Position numbers and translations under genes: made by a program. From contig CM040123.1 in assembly GCA_022559845.1 (NCBI GenBank), positions 298,828,642 to 298,892,641 of the forward strand: a DNA stretch of 64,000 nucleotides, written 5' to 3'. Under the pieces are notes generated by a model, which ran no database searches, had not been told where the DNA came from, and saw only the letters and a list, made by a program, of their open reading frames with translations. The DNA comes from Amorphophallus konjac (lineage: Eukaryota; Streptophyta; Magnoliopsida; Alismatales; Araceae). Shown in pieces: positions 45,761 through 55,880 of this stretch; the stretch's first letter is position 1, and each line of letters begins with the position of its first letter.

Positions 45761-47802
45761 GGTGCTCTCTCAACGGAGGGAATAGGCTTAATATCCTCAC
45801 TAGGTACCACCGTGGGTCCCTTGTATGGCACTAGGTCGGCGACACTGAATTTGAGACTTACCCCATATTCCTCGGGGAGATCTAACTCATAGGCATTTGC
45901 ACCAATGCGCGTCAGGACCTGGAAGGGACCAGCCCCACGTGGCCTCAATTTGGAGATGGCTCCCGGGGAGAGCCTCCCCGTTCTTACCATCACAAAGTCA
46001 CCCTCATGGGATTTTTGGTGACATCGATGAGAGTCGGCTCGCCTTTTATATGTCACATTTTTCTTGCTAATGTGCTTGCGGATCTCTTTATGCAATGTTG
46101 TGAATGCAGACATTCTAGGGGTGATGGGTGGACCTGGGAAACCAAAAGTAGACCTATCATGTAATGATGTAGTGTAGACTTTGGTCAGCCTAGGTGGGCC
46201 GGGGCACCCGTAGGTGGCCCTATCATGCAAAGTGGTGATAAATATCGAGGGACCCGGACATCCGTAGATGCCTTTGACATGCTTAAGACCCATGATGAAT
46301 GAAGGTGGACCATTACATCCGAACATGGACCACTCATACTTTTTACTTGACATGTGGGTGATATGAATGAATGGACCCAACATAGTGTTCATGCCAAGTG
46401 GTGTGGTAAGCCTAGACACATGCATGTTTTTCCCAAGGGTGACATCCATGTGTATAGGTGTAGGACAACCTTTGAACTCCCATTGGAAATGATCGAATGG
46501 ATCTAAGAAGGTGGTCATCATGGGGTGGAGCACAACCTTATTACCTAGGGATATGTGGCCCAAGGTCATGGCTCCCAAGGTGTAACCCGGGTCTAGGATG
46601 GGGTGGATTGGGTCAAACATGGTGGGTTGGGTTAGGGAAAGGTGGGTGGTGGATAAGGTGGTTGGCTCACATAGGGGTCTAGGCTCCCATAGGAAGGGAT
46701 CAAAGGGGTAGTGGAAAGGTCTTCCTAGAGGGTGGCACTCTATGTCTTCAAGGTACCCAAACGGTGAGTCATCCTCCTCCAAGATAATTGGGCCAATGTC
46801 TCTAGTGGGTTGGTCAATTAAAGCAATTGGAATCTTGATGGGTGGGAAGTGGGCCAAGATTGGTTTCTCATCCTTGGGGAGAAAGAGGAGGATTTCACTC
46901 GTATAATGGCCACTAGTGTAGATGGAGGTGATGGAACCGGTGGCGGGGTAAGCTAGGAAGGGTCCACTAGAGTAGATGGGGCTAGACTCCAATGGTCCTA
47001 TGGCTAGCATATTGGTCAGGTAGACTTGCCATTGTAAACAGTCCACTAGGTCCCCTAAGCCTTCCACAAAGTAGGAGGTTTGAAGTGTGACATGGGAAGA
47101 CCGGGTGGGCATAATTTGGACTTGATATGCCAAGGGTGAGAGGTAAGGTGGTGAGCTAGGAATGGTGGGGCCTTGCTTAAGCCATTGGAGTATGGACTCA
47201 TTCATGGTTAGGGTGTGCGGCTCATGAGGACCCGAACTAGGAGAGGTGGGTGGAAGTGGGGGGTCTAGGATGTTCTCTATGGTGGAAGGTGAATCCGGAT
47301 TGGCATCCATCTCCACTTGGGTAGGAGTGTGGGCCACAACTTCCAAGGATAATGGGGTAGGATAGTCTATGGTGGGTGGAGTGATAATGGTCAGTGCATG
47401 GTACTCTTGGGGTGGTGAACATGGGTGGACTTGGGTTGGGCTTGGTCGGGGAAGTTCATGGGTGGGAGTTGGGTTCGGGGGTGAAAGATCGGTTGGTTGA
47501 AGAGGTTTGGGTTGGGGTGCGTAGATCTTTCTAAGATCGGCTCTCATTTCATCCCAAGATTCAATGGGTGCTTCCCCTTTGGCTTCTCTCAAACCTACAA
47601 TGTTCTCCCATTCTTTCCTAGCTTGGCACCAAAGCAAACTCTTGGCATAGTTGACTTGGACAAGCCCTGACAGGGTAAACCTCCCAAAGTGTTGGTCTAT
47701 GGACTTCTCCCATTCTAGATATATGCTAGGGCGGGATCCATCAAACACAAAGGCTTCTAATGGACCTAAGAGTGGCGAATATGCCATGTATGAGGTAGTC
47801 AT
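45739..47802 (-). CDS. GagLTR-2 fusion ORF: gag, novel middle region, integrase C-terminal tail
   Basis: About 687 codons from the likely ATG at 47802 (MTTSYMAYSP); the frame is open further upstream through the primer site. Residues 1-98: gag capsid-like (FVFDGSRPSIYLEWEKSIDQ, WDEMRADLRKIYAP). Residues about 100-490: Pro/Thr/Ser-rich region I do not recognise. About 490-568: four degenerate repeats around YGCPGPP with TTLHDR between. From about 569 (46098): integrase C-terminal tail (EGDFVMVRTGRLSPG, GPFQVLTRIGANAYELDLP, FSVADLVPYKG). No integrase core or RT. SireB at 45760 truncates it, and the last codons and TGA come from its LTR. The lost end was a chromodomain (33511-33740). Confidence 0.8.
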   Translation of the reverse strand: MTTSYMAYSPLLGPLEAFVFDGSRPSIYLEWEKSIDQHFGRFTLSGLVQVNYAKSLLWCQARKEWENIVGLREAKGEAPIESWDEMRADLRKIYAPQPKPLQPTDLSPPNPTPTHELPRPSPTQVHPCSPPQEYHALTIITPPTIDYPTPLSLEVVAHTPTQVEMDANPDSPSTIENILDPPLPPTSPSSGPHEPHTLTMNESILQWLKQGPTIPSSPPYLSPLAYQVQIMPTRSSHVTLQTSYFVEGLGDLVDCLQWQVYLTNMLAIGPLESSPIYSSGPFLAYPATGSITSIYTSGHYTSEILLFLPKDEKPILAHFPPIKIPIALIDQPTRDIGPIILEEDDSPFGYLEDIECHPLGRPFHYPFDPFLWEPRPLCEPTTLSTTHLSLTQPTMFDPIHPILDPGYTLGAMTLGHISLGNKVVLHPMMTTFLDPFDHFQWEFKGCPTPIHMDVTLGKNMHVSRLTTPLGMNTMLGPFIHITHMSSKKYEWSMFGCNGPPSFIMGLKHVKGIYGCPGPSIFITTLHDRATYGCPGPPRLTKVYTTSLHDRSTFGFPGPPITPRMSAFTTLHKEIRKHISKKNVTYKRRADSHRCHQKSHEGDFVMVRTGRLSPGAISKLRPRGAGPFQVLTRIGANAYELDLPEEYGVSLKFSVADLVPYKGPTVVPSEDIKPIPSVERAPVVPLWF
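46099..46332 (-). repeat. Coding repeats with YGCPGPP core
   Basis: Within the GagLTR-2 ORF, four units have cores FGCNGPP, YGCPGPS, YGCPGPP and FGFPGPP, spaced about 16-23 residues, two of them separated by TTLHDRAT- and TSLHDRST-like spacers. They lie immediately before the integrase tail. Confidence 0.65.
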
Positions 47803-47870
47803 GATAGTGGACAAGGGTGATGCATGCAATGGCCCTAGGACAAGACTTAGTAGAGACAAGTCTAGAACTT

Positions 47871-47882
47871 GCTCTGATACCA
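47871..47882 (-). other. tRNA-iMet primer-binding site of GagLTR-2
   Basis: TGGTATCAGAGC on the element strand next to the 5' LTR, in the same 20-base context as GagLTR-1. Confidence 0.9.
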
Positions 47883-48250
47883 ATTGATGTGACACGACCT
47901 TGGACTTAAGCAAGCAAGCACATTCACAATCTAAATGGGCCAATTTGGGCCGCCGCTCTCTCGTCGCTCACCCAAGCCCGGGGTAACTTGGCAATGTCAA
48001 GGTGAGGTTGAGGGGTTGGGCCCTTGCTGGTAGAGGGCCAGCAAGGCCAAGACTTGATTACCAATGGATGTGGAAGCCCAAGACAATGGGGCCGACCAAG
48101 TGCCAAAGGCACCGGTTTCTCTCTTTTCCCACGGTGATCACTTATAGCACAAGAGCTTAAGGATCGGGCTCTCATTCACGGCCAGCGGAGTTTATGAACT
48201 AATATTGAAAGAACAAGCACAAATTAGAGCAAAGTTTGGAGCACTTACTC

Positions 48251-48272
48251 GACCGGTTTGAAGAAACCGGTC
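48251..48272 (-). other. Leader hairpin of GagLTR-2 (5' LTR copy)
   Basis: Same stem and loop as 31138-31159, about 370 bases upstream of the primer site in the transcript. Confidence 0.7.
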
Positions 48273-50305
48273 CCGCTCGGAGACGAGGGCGAGCGGGGAA
48301 GCGTGGGTTCCCCACACGCCGCGCCGGGGTAGCTTGACCTGTTTAAGCTATTACAACACTACACCCCATGCAAGGGGGGGATCGTGGGGAAGGAAAGATG
48401 ATAGTTACAATCAAAACTACCTCCACGCAGGGAGGGGCCTTCAGCCGGCGAAGCGGGGTGGGGAAAACTAGGGCTAAAACGATGATGAAGTGAATATGCT
48501 GAATCTGCCGTCTCTCGGCAATTGTGGACAGACAGTCGGTACTGTGGCTGCAGAACGTGATCAGAAATTTTTCGGAGGGCGAGACCAGTGGAAAAATCTT
48601 TGTTACTGGAACTTGAGTGCCTCTGAATTTTTCTGAATTCTTATGGGGTCTCTGCTGGCCTGGGCAGGAGCTCGAACAGGGACGCTGATTCTCGGACTGA
48701 CAGCAACTGGTTACTAACAGCAGGAAGAAGAGGTTGCCTCGGATGCTCCCGAAATCCGAATCAGGTGTTGCCAAGGCTGCTGGAACTGTGGACGAGCCTT
48801 CTCTGCAACAGAACTAACGGGGAAGCCGAAAGATGCCGGAGAAGATCAGGGGACCCAGAACAGTGAGTGGGGGTCGGTGCAGACTGTGGGAAGCAGAGTC
48901 GCATGCCTGAGGAAGAAAATTCGTAACTTCTGTTTCGGATGCTGAACGGAGTTCCGCTTCTTGATTCTGAAAGTAAACAGGAAGGGGAAGAACTTTGTAG
49001 AAGAGCTTGTGGCCTGATTCCTCTGGGGTTTGTCGTGGTGAAGCTTTCTCTCCGGATCAGGATCTCTGCAGAGCTAGCCCCTAGTTTCCAACCGCTAGTT
49101 GCAGAGGATGCCCCGACAGCTCCTGAACTCGGAATCGAGCACCGTCAGAGTCGTTGGAATCGTGGCCGAGTCCTCTTCGCAAAAAAACTAACGGGGAAGC
49201 CAATCGATGTCGGAGAAGATCAAAGGACGCAGAACAATGTTGACTGGTCGAAGTAGACTGTGGGCAGCAGGGCCGCGTAGCTGAGGGAGAAAAAGGATAA
49301 CTCCTGCCACAGGATGCCGATGGGAACTCCGCTTTGTGATTCTGAAAGTAGACAGTAGGAAGAAGAACTTTTAGAAGAGGTCTTGGGCTGATTCCTCTGA
49401 GGTTCGTCGTGGCAGAGCTTCTAATCCGGTTCTAGTACTCAGCTAGGGTAGCTCTGCGCAGTTGTGGGAGAATGGACGTCCTGGACGGCTCGGAGATCAG
49501 AACAAGATGAAACCACTTCTGTTACGAAGGAGACTCGTAGACACTTCCGACGATGGCTATTGCGTCTTCAAACTCGTCCGTAGGAAGTCGTGGTGGCCGC
49601 TGCAAGTTGCTGGTTCATCTGCAACCTCTGGACAGCAAACTGCAACTTCGAAGTAGCTTCCAATGACCAAGAAAGAAGAAGGGGAAGGGGGTAGATGAGT
49701 GTGGGAGTGACCCCTGGTTGTAAGGGGGTCTTGGAGGGGGTGTTCTAAGGTGTGGGAGGTGGAGAATAAGGTCTGGAAGAGGGTCCAATAGATGGTGGTA
49801 GTGGGGGCTGCGAATTTGGTTGGAATGGAGAGAGGGAAAGGATATTCAAAAATAGGTTTAAGGGTGGGGTTAATTTTTTGTCTTGGGAATGGGGGGGTTG
49901 TGTTGGGGAAGGGAAGGGGTGCTTGGGGTAGTGGGAAGGGTGATTGGAAAAGTGGGAGGGGTAGTTGGGGGTTGGATGGTGAGGAGAGGATTGGTGGAGG
50001 GGGTCTTGGGAAGGGGTGGAGTATTGATGAGGGTTGTGGGGAATGGGAAGAGGCTTAAATGGGGTAGGTGGGGAGTGGAGGTGGTTGGGAAGGGAGGAGA
50101 GAGAAAAAAATTCGAATTTGGGTGTTGAGGAGAGAGAAAGTGGAGTGAAAAAGAGAGATTAAGAGAGGGAAGGGTGGAGAATCTCTCCCCTAGGGTTTCT
50201 CACCCAAAAAATGGAATCTCTCCACTAGATAAGAAGTGTAAACTCTCAAAATGGTAAGTTTTTCATTCATTGATTCATTAAGTTGAAATGGGGGGGAATG
50301 GGGTC

Positions 50306-50315
50306 CTATATATAG
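50306..50315 (-). promoter_or_regulatory. TATA box, GagLTR-2 5' LTR
   Basis: CTATATATAG. This copy would drive the element. Confidence 0.65.
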
Positions 50316-50622
50316 GAAACCCACATTTCTACAAAAGTCCCTGACAATTGACTCAATGACAAATAACCGAGGGGGTAGGGGGAGCCCTTGGGCCAAGCCC
50401 AATGAATTGGGCCCAATAGCTAACTAGACAACCTAATGACACTCAAACTTAGGGAAATAAACACAAGACCTAGGAACATGACTCAATTAAAGGGAAAATA
50501 CATCAAATGACTCAAATAAAAAATTACATAGGACTCAAAATTAAATGACTAGACCATGCCGGATGCAACCGGGGCAAGGAGACAAGCTGTGAACGTGGGC
50601 ATGGGAGGTGATGTCCCCATCA

Positions 50623-52570
50623 CTCTCGCTCGGCCTTCCATTACTCGCCGCACTCGACCTGAATCCTGCGCTCCGCATCCAGGAGCTCATTCTTTTGATC
50701 GACCATACGACGGGCCTGGGCTAGCTACTCTGCCAACGACCAAGCCTCCTCCTGGCTCGATTGCACCTGTACCCGGAGCGGAGCCACCTCTTGACGAAGG
50801 TCCTGAAGATCGAGGGTCAAATGCTCGATCTTCCGATCAAGCGCACCACGGGCCCATGAAAGAGTCTCCCGCTCCGACTCCACCCGAGCATACGCATCCA
50901 TTGCCTCCACTCCAAGCTGGGCCAAGACCAGCCCACCTTCCATAAGTTGCTCGAAAAGCGTGGAGGGGGGACCCTTCCGGAGTTTCTCCTGAAGCTATGG
51001 AATGGCATGTCTGGTACAGAGAGGTCCGGACACTGAAGGCACTGGCCGAGGGAGGAGAAACCCTCTCCGGAGCGGCCGAGATTGGGGCACCTCCCCCGAG
51101 CAACCTCGTCTCAGGGGCCCCACCGGTTGGCTTGGGATGAGCGGCCCCGCCACGAACCTCCCCGGCCTCGGTCAGCTATGATTGAGTCGCTTCAGCAGGC
51201 GACCCTCTAGCCTCGATCGGCTCGGGCCGGGCTCCTCTGTCTGAGGCCCCCTCTGCTTCGCTCGGTGCCCCGACATCAGCCGTGACCCCTTCATTGTCGT
51301 TCCCTTCCTGCTCTGTAGAAGAGAGAGCCGGTAGGGAAGCCTCTTCGGCTGGGTGGGCGACCTCCGCCTTCCTCGCCCTCTTCTTCTCGATAGACAGAGC
51401 CTACAATGAAGCCCCTAGCAGGTTCGCCACGGGATCCTTATGCTTGACCCCCTCGACGTTCGGAAGCATCATCCCAGGCGACATGCTTTCCCTTGTCTCG
51501 GGCATGGGAAGAACCCTCCGAAGCTTGGAGATCGCTCGGAGCTGACGTATCATCCCCGTCGATGATCTCCAACTCGACCGGCGGTGCCTCATCCTTAACC
51601 GCTCGCCTCTGGTTTGAACGAAGAAGAGCAAATTGAAAGAAGGAAGGCACTTACTCTACAAGAAAGAGAACAAGCCCCAAAGATCCTCACCTATCGGCAG
51701 CAGTGCTCGAGAAAGATACTCCTCGATGTTGGACGAGGTCACCAACTCAGCAGTCGGTCGGCGATTCTGCAGAAGTATAGCAGCATCCCTCTCCACCTCC
51801 AGGGGGACCTCCGTTTGCTTCGGAGGAATGTTCAGGTGAAAGTTGGGCACCGTCGGTAAATTCCAGACCACACCGACCCCCGACGCACCCACACAGAAAT
51901 ATTGGGTCTTCCACCCCTTGTGAGAGGAGTCCTTCACGGAAAGGGACACGCAACTCCTGTTCTATTTCGCCTGGATGAAGAAGAAGCCCTTCCCCGCATG
52001 AAGATTCTCCTTCAGCTCGAACAAATAATAGAAGAGGACTAGCTAGGTGCTCACCCCACACTGGCCATAAAGGAAAATGAAGGAGAAGATGAGGGTATAA
52101 GAATTGGAGACTAGTTGGACAGGAGCCAACCGGTAGAACCGACGCAACTCGGTGATGAAGGAATGGAGGGGCAGGCGAAAGCCACACTTCTAGGCCAAGA
52201 GGAAGGAACAAAAGAGGCCAGAACGAGCGGCCAGACTAGACTCATGAGGCTCAAGCGCATGGATCTGAAATCGCCAAGGCAGCCCATACTGGTTCTCCAG
52301 TCGCCTCACCTTAGCCCCCCCAACTCATTGCGGAGAGGCTCCGACTATACCAAGAAAACCCTTGGGGTATGTTCTTTCTACCGCCCCTCAGCCTCAAGAT
52401 TTTTGTCCGCCATTGAATGGATGGAGGAACTGGAAGAAGAAGGGGAAAGCTCTGGATCAGAGGACTCCGAAGGAGAAGGTAGTTGACAGATCGTCGTCGC
52501 GGTAATCTCTTCTAGCACCGCGAAAGGCGCTGCGATTGTCCGCTCCTACGAACTGCTCTCACGACGCATG
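50623..52570 (-). pseudogene. TatB antisense ORF, N-terminal part
   Basis: ATG at 52570 (MRRE, as in TatA). The PF04195-like domain is at about 52330-51900 (CGFRLPLHSFITELRRFYRL, AGKGFFFIQAK). A second conserved block (NFHLNIPPKQTEV, then LVTSSNIEEYLSRALLP) follows at about 51950-51660. An acidic/Ala-rich linker follows, then a long coiled coil (50943-50628) that continues at 30771 beyond GagLTR-2. Several in-frame stops. Opposite orientation to gag-pol, so it would need its own promoter. Function unknown. Confidence 0.6.
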
Positions 52571-52855
52571 AGCCCCCCTATATAAATGAAAAGGATGGCA
52601 AAACCCTAAACCCCGGAGATAAAGGGATGTAAATAACGCGTAATGCTTATAACTCCTAGCCAGAGGTGGCGCGGCGTTCTGATCTACTGAGGAGGGGCAT
52701 ACTTTTACTCATCATGACGGGCATATTCTTAGGACAAGACGCATCATGTGGCCCCTGCACACGAGAGATCTCCACCCAACTAGAGCCACGAAAAGTCCAG
52801 CCCAAATGCTACTCAACAGAGCCTAATTGTGGCTCGGGAGTAGGAGGGGAACAAG
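52571..52855 (+). other. TatB spacer and polypurine tract
   Basis: Non-coding. The last 18 bases, GAGTAGGAGGGGAACAAG (52838-52855), are the polypurine tract directly before the 3' LTR. Confidence 0.6.
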
Positions 52856-53577
52856 TGGAGAGGGGAAATCTAACCGCCCGTACGGAGAGGCCAAACGAGG
52901 TCCGACCCGACCCAACAAGGCCTAGCTCTTTGAAGTGGTATCCCCCGGGCCCACTAAAGATAAGCCTAATAACTCACTCGGAACAAGCACTTCCTAGACG
53001 GCCGTCGGGTTGGGAAGTCCGAGCATCAGTTCGATCGGGAAAGCTCCATCGGAGCCCCGTATTCTCTGCCCAGACCACACACTCATCGCTCGGGAAGACA
53101 TCTCCTGAGCCAGTGCCTCATCCTCGGGCCAACTGATGGAAACTTATCTGTACGGTCGTTACGTGACCCTTAAAAGTTGGGAGCTCAATGGGATAGGGGA
53201 GATCAGGAGTCTGCGTGCTATAAAGAGCCCGCAAGGAGGACATAACCCCCCCTAAAACTCCTTAGCTTACTGGGATCATTTACTCAACGAGCCATTATTT
53301 AAACTGGAAGAACCCTCCTGTAAGAAGGTAAGCCAATAACCCTGAGCAGGAACCACTTCACCTTTTGGTGGAGAGGGATCTCGTGCTCCCATCTTCCTCC
53401 TAACTACTCCCTTCGCACTAGTGCTCTACTACAGTCGCTGACTTAAGCATCGGAGGATCTTCCCCGAAGATTCATCCCTGAGCACCTCTGACTTGTTTCC
53501 CTTCTTGCAGTTCATACTTCAAGGATACGTGGTTATCTTCCTCCCCGCTCAGAGTAGCGCGAGATCGCCCCTCTTCA
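52856..53577 (+). repeat. TatB 3' LTR
   Basis: 722 bp, TGGAGAGG...CTCTTCA, followed by the TSD ATCAT. TATA-like ATTATTTAAA at 53294-53303. Confidence 0.93.
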
Positions 53578-54749
53578 ATCATCAATGAATATGACCACAA
53601 ATCGGTCGAGATAAGGTCTGAAGACATTATTCATAAGTTGTATAAATGCTGTTGGGGCATTGGTTAACCCGAACGGGATTCCAACGAACTCAAAGTGGCC
53701 ATATCGGCTTCAGAAAGCTGTCTTGTGTATGTCTTCATTCTTGATTCGGAGCTGATGATAACATGACCTGAGGTTTATTTTGGAGAAGTACTATGCTCCT
53801 GAAATTTGATCAAAGAGCTCATCGATACATGGCAACGGATATTTATTTTTGATAGTAAGTTGATTCAATCGTCGGTAATCGATGCATAGCCTGAGAGATC
53901 CATCCTTCTTTTTGACAAATAAAACTGGTGCACCCCAAGGGGATATGCTAGGTCGAATGAAACCCTTATCTAATAACTCCTGAAGTTGTCTCTTCAATTC
54001 CTTGAGTTCTGTGGGGGACATCATGTAGGGAGCTATTAAAATGGGTGCTGCTCCGGGTAGAAGTTCCATGGAAAACTTTACTTCCCTTTCGAGTGGTAAA
54101 CCAGGTAAATCTGATGGAATACATCAGGAAACTCATTCACAACGGGAATATCTTCTAAGACGATCTCCTTGGACTCGGTAATGATTACGGAAGCAAGGAA
54201 TGCTTCACATCCTTGCGAAATGAGTTTGCAAGTGTGAAGAGATGAAATAATAGTACGATGTTTCCTATACTTGATACCAAGGAAGGAAAACCTTGGAAGT
54301 CCTGATTTTCGAAAAGAGATAATCATGTTGTGACAATTTATATAGGCGTCGTGGTCCACAAGCCAATCTACACCTAAGATAGCATCATAGCCTTCTATGT
54401 CAAGGCATACGAGGTTTGCTGGAAGATTATGACCTTCTACCATTACCTCACTATCGGGGTAGTAGGTTGTAAGATTGGTTCCGGGACCTAATGGTGTAGT
54501 GATTGATAGGTTCAAAGGTAGAGGAATTGATGAAACTGGCAAGATTTTTGTAAAAGTAGTAGATATAAAGGAATGAGAAGCACCAGTATAAAATAACATG
54601 AATGCAAGAAGGGAATAGACTTGAATGGTACCTTCCATTAACCCATCATCCTTGGGCGCTTCTTCATCATCTATGATAGCATTAAGATGAGCCTGACATT
54701 TGCGTCCACCATTGGAAATTTGATCCTTCATGAGGGGGCAATCCGGCAT
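53578..54749 (-). pseudogene. TekT protease and RT, first half
   Basis: Protease: the usual FDTGASHSFIS reads FYTGASHSFIS, with the catalytic Asp codon changed to TAT at 54588-54590. Further on, YDAILGVDWLVDHDA is typical. RT begins about 54069 ([37 protein letters not shown]). Stops at 53791 and about 53714, then continues to VVIFIDD at 53578, where TatB cuts the catalytic box. Continues at 5881. Confidence 0.9.
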
Positions 54750-55628
54750 GCGGTGCTCCCCACTGCCACATCATAAACAAGCGCCGAGACGCTTCCAGCA
54801 TTCTTTGACTGAGTGGCTGAACTTCTCGCAGAAAGTACAAGCCTCCGTGACTTTCTTTTCTTGTTCTTATGGTAGCCACTACCATTCTTGTTCTGGATCT
54901 CTTCTTACTATCACAGGATTTGTAAGATTCTGTGATACTAAATTTTCCCTTCTTTTCATGCCGATCAGACCTTCAGCTTCGCTCCTCTACTTTACCTTTA
55001 AGTTTTTTGACCTTCTCCAAGGTCCTTTCGCATAGATGTGCCTGTTGGACCATCTGCGCATATGTACGGATGTTCTGAGACCCTAGTTGTTGGATAAAGC
55101 CAGGCCTTAAACCGTCCATAAATCGGTTAGCTTTTAATAAGTCGGTACTAACCAGATGAGGAGCATAAGGAGCCAGCCTAGAAAACTGGAGTTCAAACTC
55201 CGCTACTATCATTATGCCTTGGCGTAATGAAGCAAATTCCATATCTTTCCTCTCCTTGACATGTTCGGAGAAGTATTTAGCTCGGAAGAGGGTGAGAAAT
55301 CCCTCCCAAGTATGTGGTGCATCTTGAGACGGTGCAGGAATTGACTTCCACCATGTACGGACATCTTTATTGAGTTGGAGTGTGACAAGATGAACCTTCT
55401 GTTGGTCAGCACATTGCATAACCTCAAATATGCGGTTCATTTCGTCAGTCCAATTCTCGGCTTCATTTGGATTAGAGGAACCAGAAAATCTTGGAGTATT
55501 TAGGCTACTGATGTTACGGTGAAGATCACCAACACCAGCTCTTGCGCCGCTTGAGCCATATTTTACAATGCCTGGGTGAGACCCTCAACGGTCTGTTGCA
55601 TTCCACCCCAATCAACACGGTGAGCCAT
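54738..55628 (-). pseudogene. TekT gag
   Basis: ATG at 55628 (MAHRVDWGGM). The capsid-like domain is at 55440-54973 (VRTWWKSIPAPS, FRAKYFSEHVKERKDMEFASL, NRFMDGLRPGF). A zinc knuckle CTFCEKFSHSVKEC lies at 54798-54839, followed by a second cysteine cluster near 54740. Stops interrupt the N-terminal part and the region after 54973. Confidence 0.85.
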
Positions 55629-55861
55629 CGTAAGAATGAGGTGCCTAAGAAAAGCGATAGGTTTGTTATTCTTCATAGAATTTAAAGGAAGTTAGCTTAA
55701 AGATATATCCTAAACAACTAGCTCATCCCGGGTTCTACCCAATTCTTACATGGGTTGGAGATTCCTTTCTAGTTTCATAGGTGTGGGTCCCTAAACCTTG
55801 GACCTAGCCTATGACATGATATATATATATTTCATAGAAATAAGTAAGTCCTTAGACTTAC

Positions 55862-55873
55862 GCTCTGATACCA
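55862..55873 (-). other. tRNA-iMet primer-binding site of TekT
   Basis: TGGTATCAGAGC on the element strand, seven bases from the LTR end (55881). This fixes the inner end of the 5' LTR. Confidence 0.85.
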
Positions 55874-55880
55874 CCTTAAC

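Larger units (their letters stand above)
30772..50622 (-). mobile_element. GagLTR-2: Ty3 element encoding gag, integrase tail and chromodomain
   Basis: The LTRs 30772-33510 and 47885-50622 are flanked by CTCTC (30767-30771, 50623-50627). The LTR ends TGATGTGAC...CATCA and the tRNA-iMet site with its 20-base context match GagLTR-1, so the two are sister families. In the first ~120 bp the LTRs differ at four positions. Without SireB the interior is about 2.35 kb. It has one large ORF but no protease, RT, RNase H or integrase core. It contains SireB. Confidence 0.92.
47885..50622 (-). repeat. GagLTR-2 5' LTR
   Basis: 2738 bp. TATA box 50306-50315, hairpin 48251-48272, G-rich plus strand 49690-50160. 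Confidence 0.93.
5882..53577 (+). mobile_element. TatB: Ty3/gypsy Tat-lineage element carrying four nested insertions
   Basis: The LTRs are 5882-6611 and 52856-53577, flanked by ATCAT at 5877-5881 and 53578-53582. Order on the plus strand: primer site, gag, protease, RT, RNase H, second RNase H, integrase, antisense ORF, polypurine tract. GagLTR-1, SireA and GagLTR-2 (with SireB inside) are removed by joining their TSDs, leaving about 10.8 kb. In the first ~190 bp of the LTRs I counted 13 differences, clearly more than in any element inserted into it. Two RNase H-like domains and an extra antisense ORF are hallmarks of the Tat lineage. Confidence 0.93.

Noticed and set aside
30772..50622. GagLTR-2 read as two solo LTRs
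   Set aside because: The TSD flanks the outer ends only, and primer site, ORF and chromodomain lie between.
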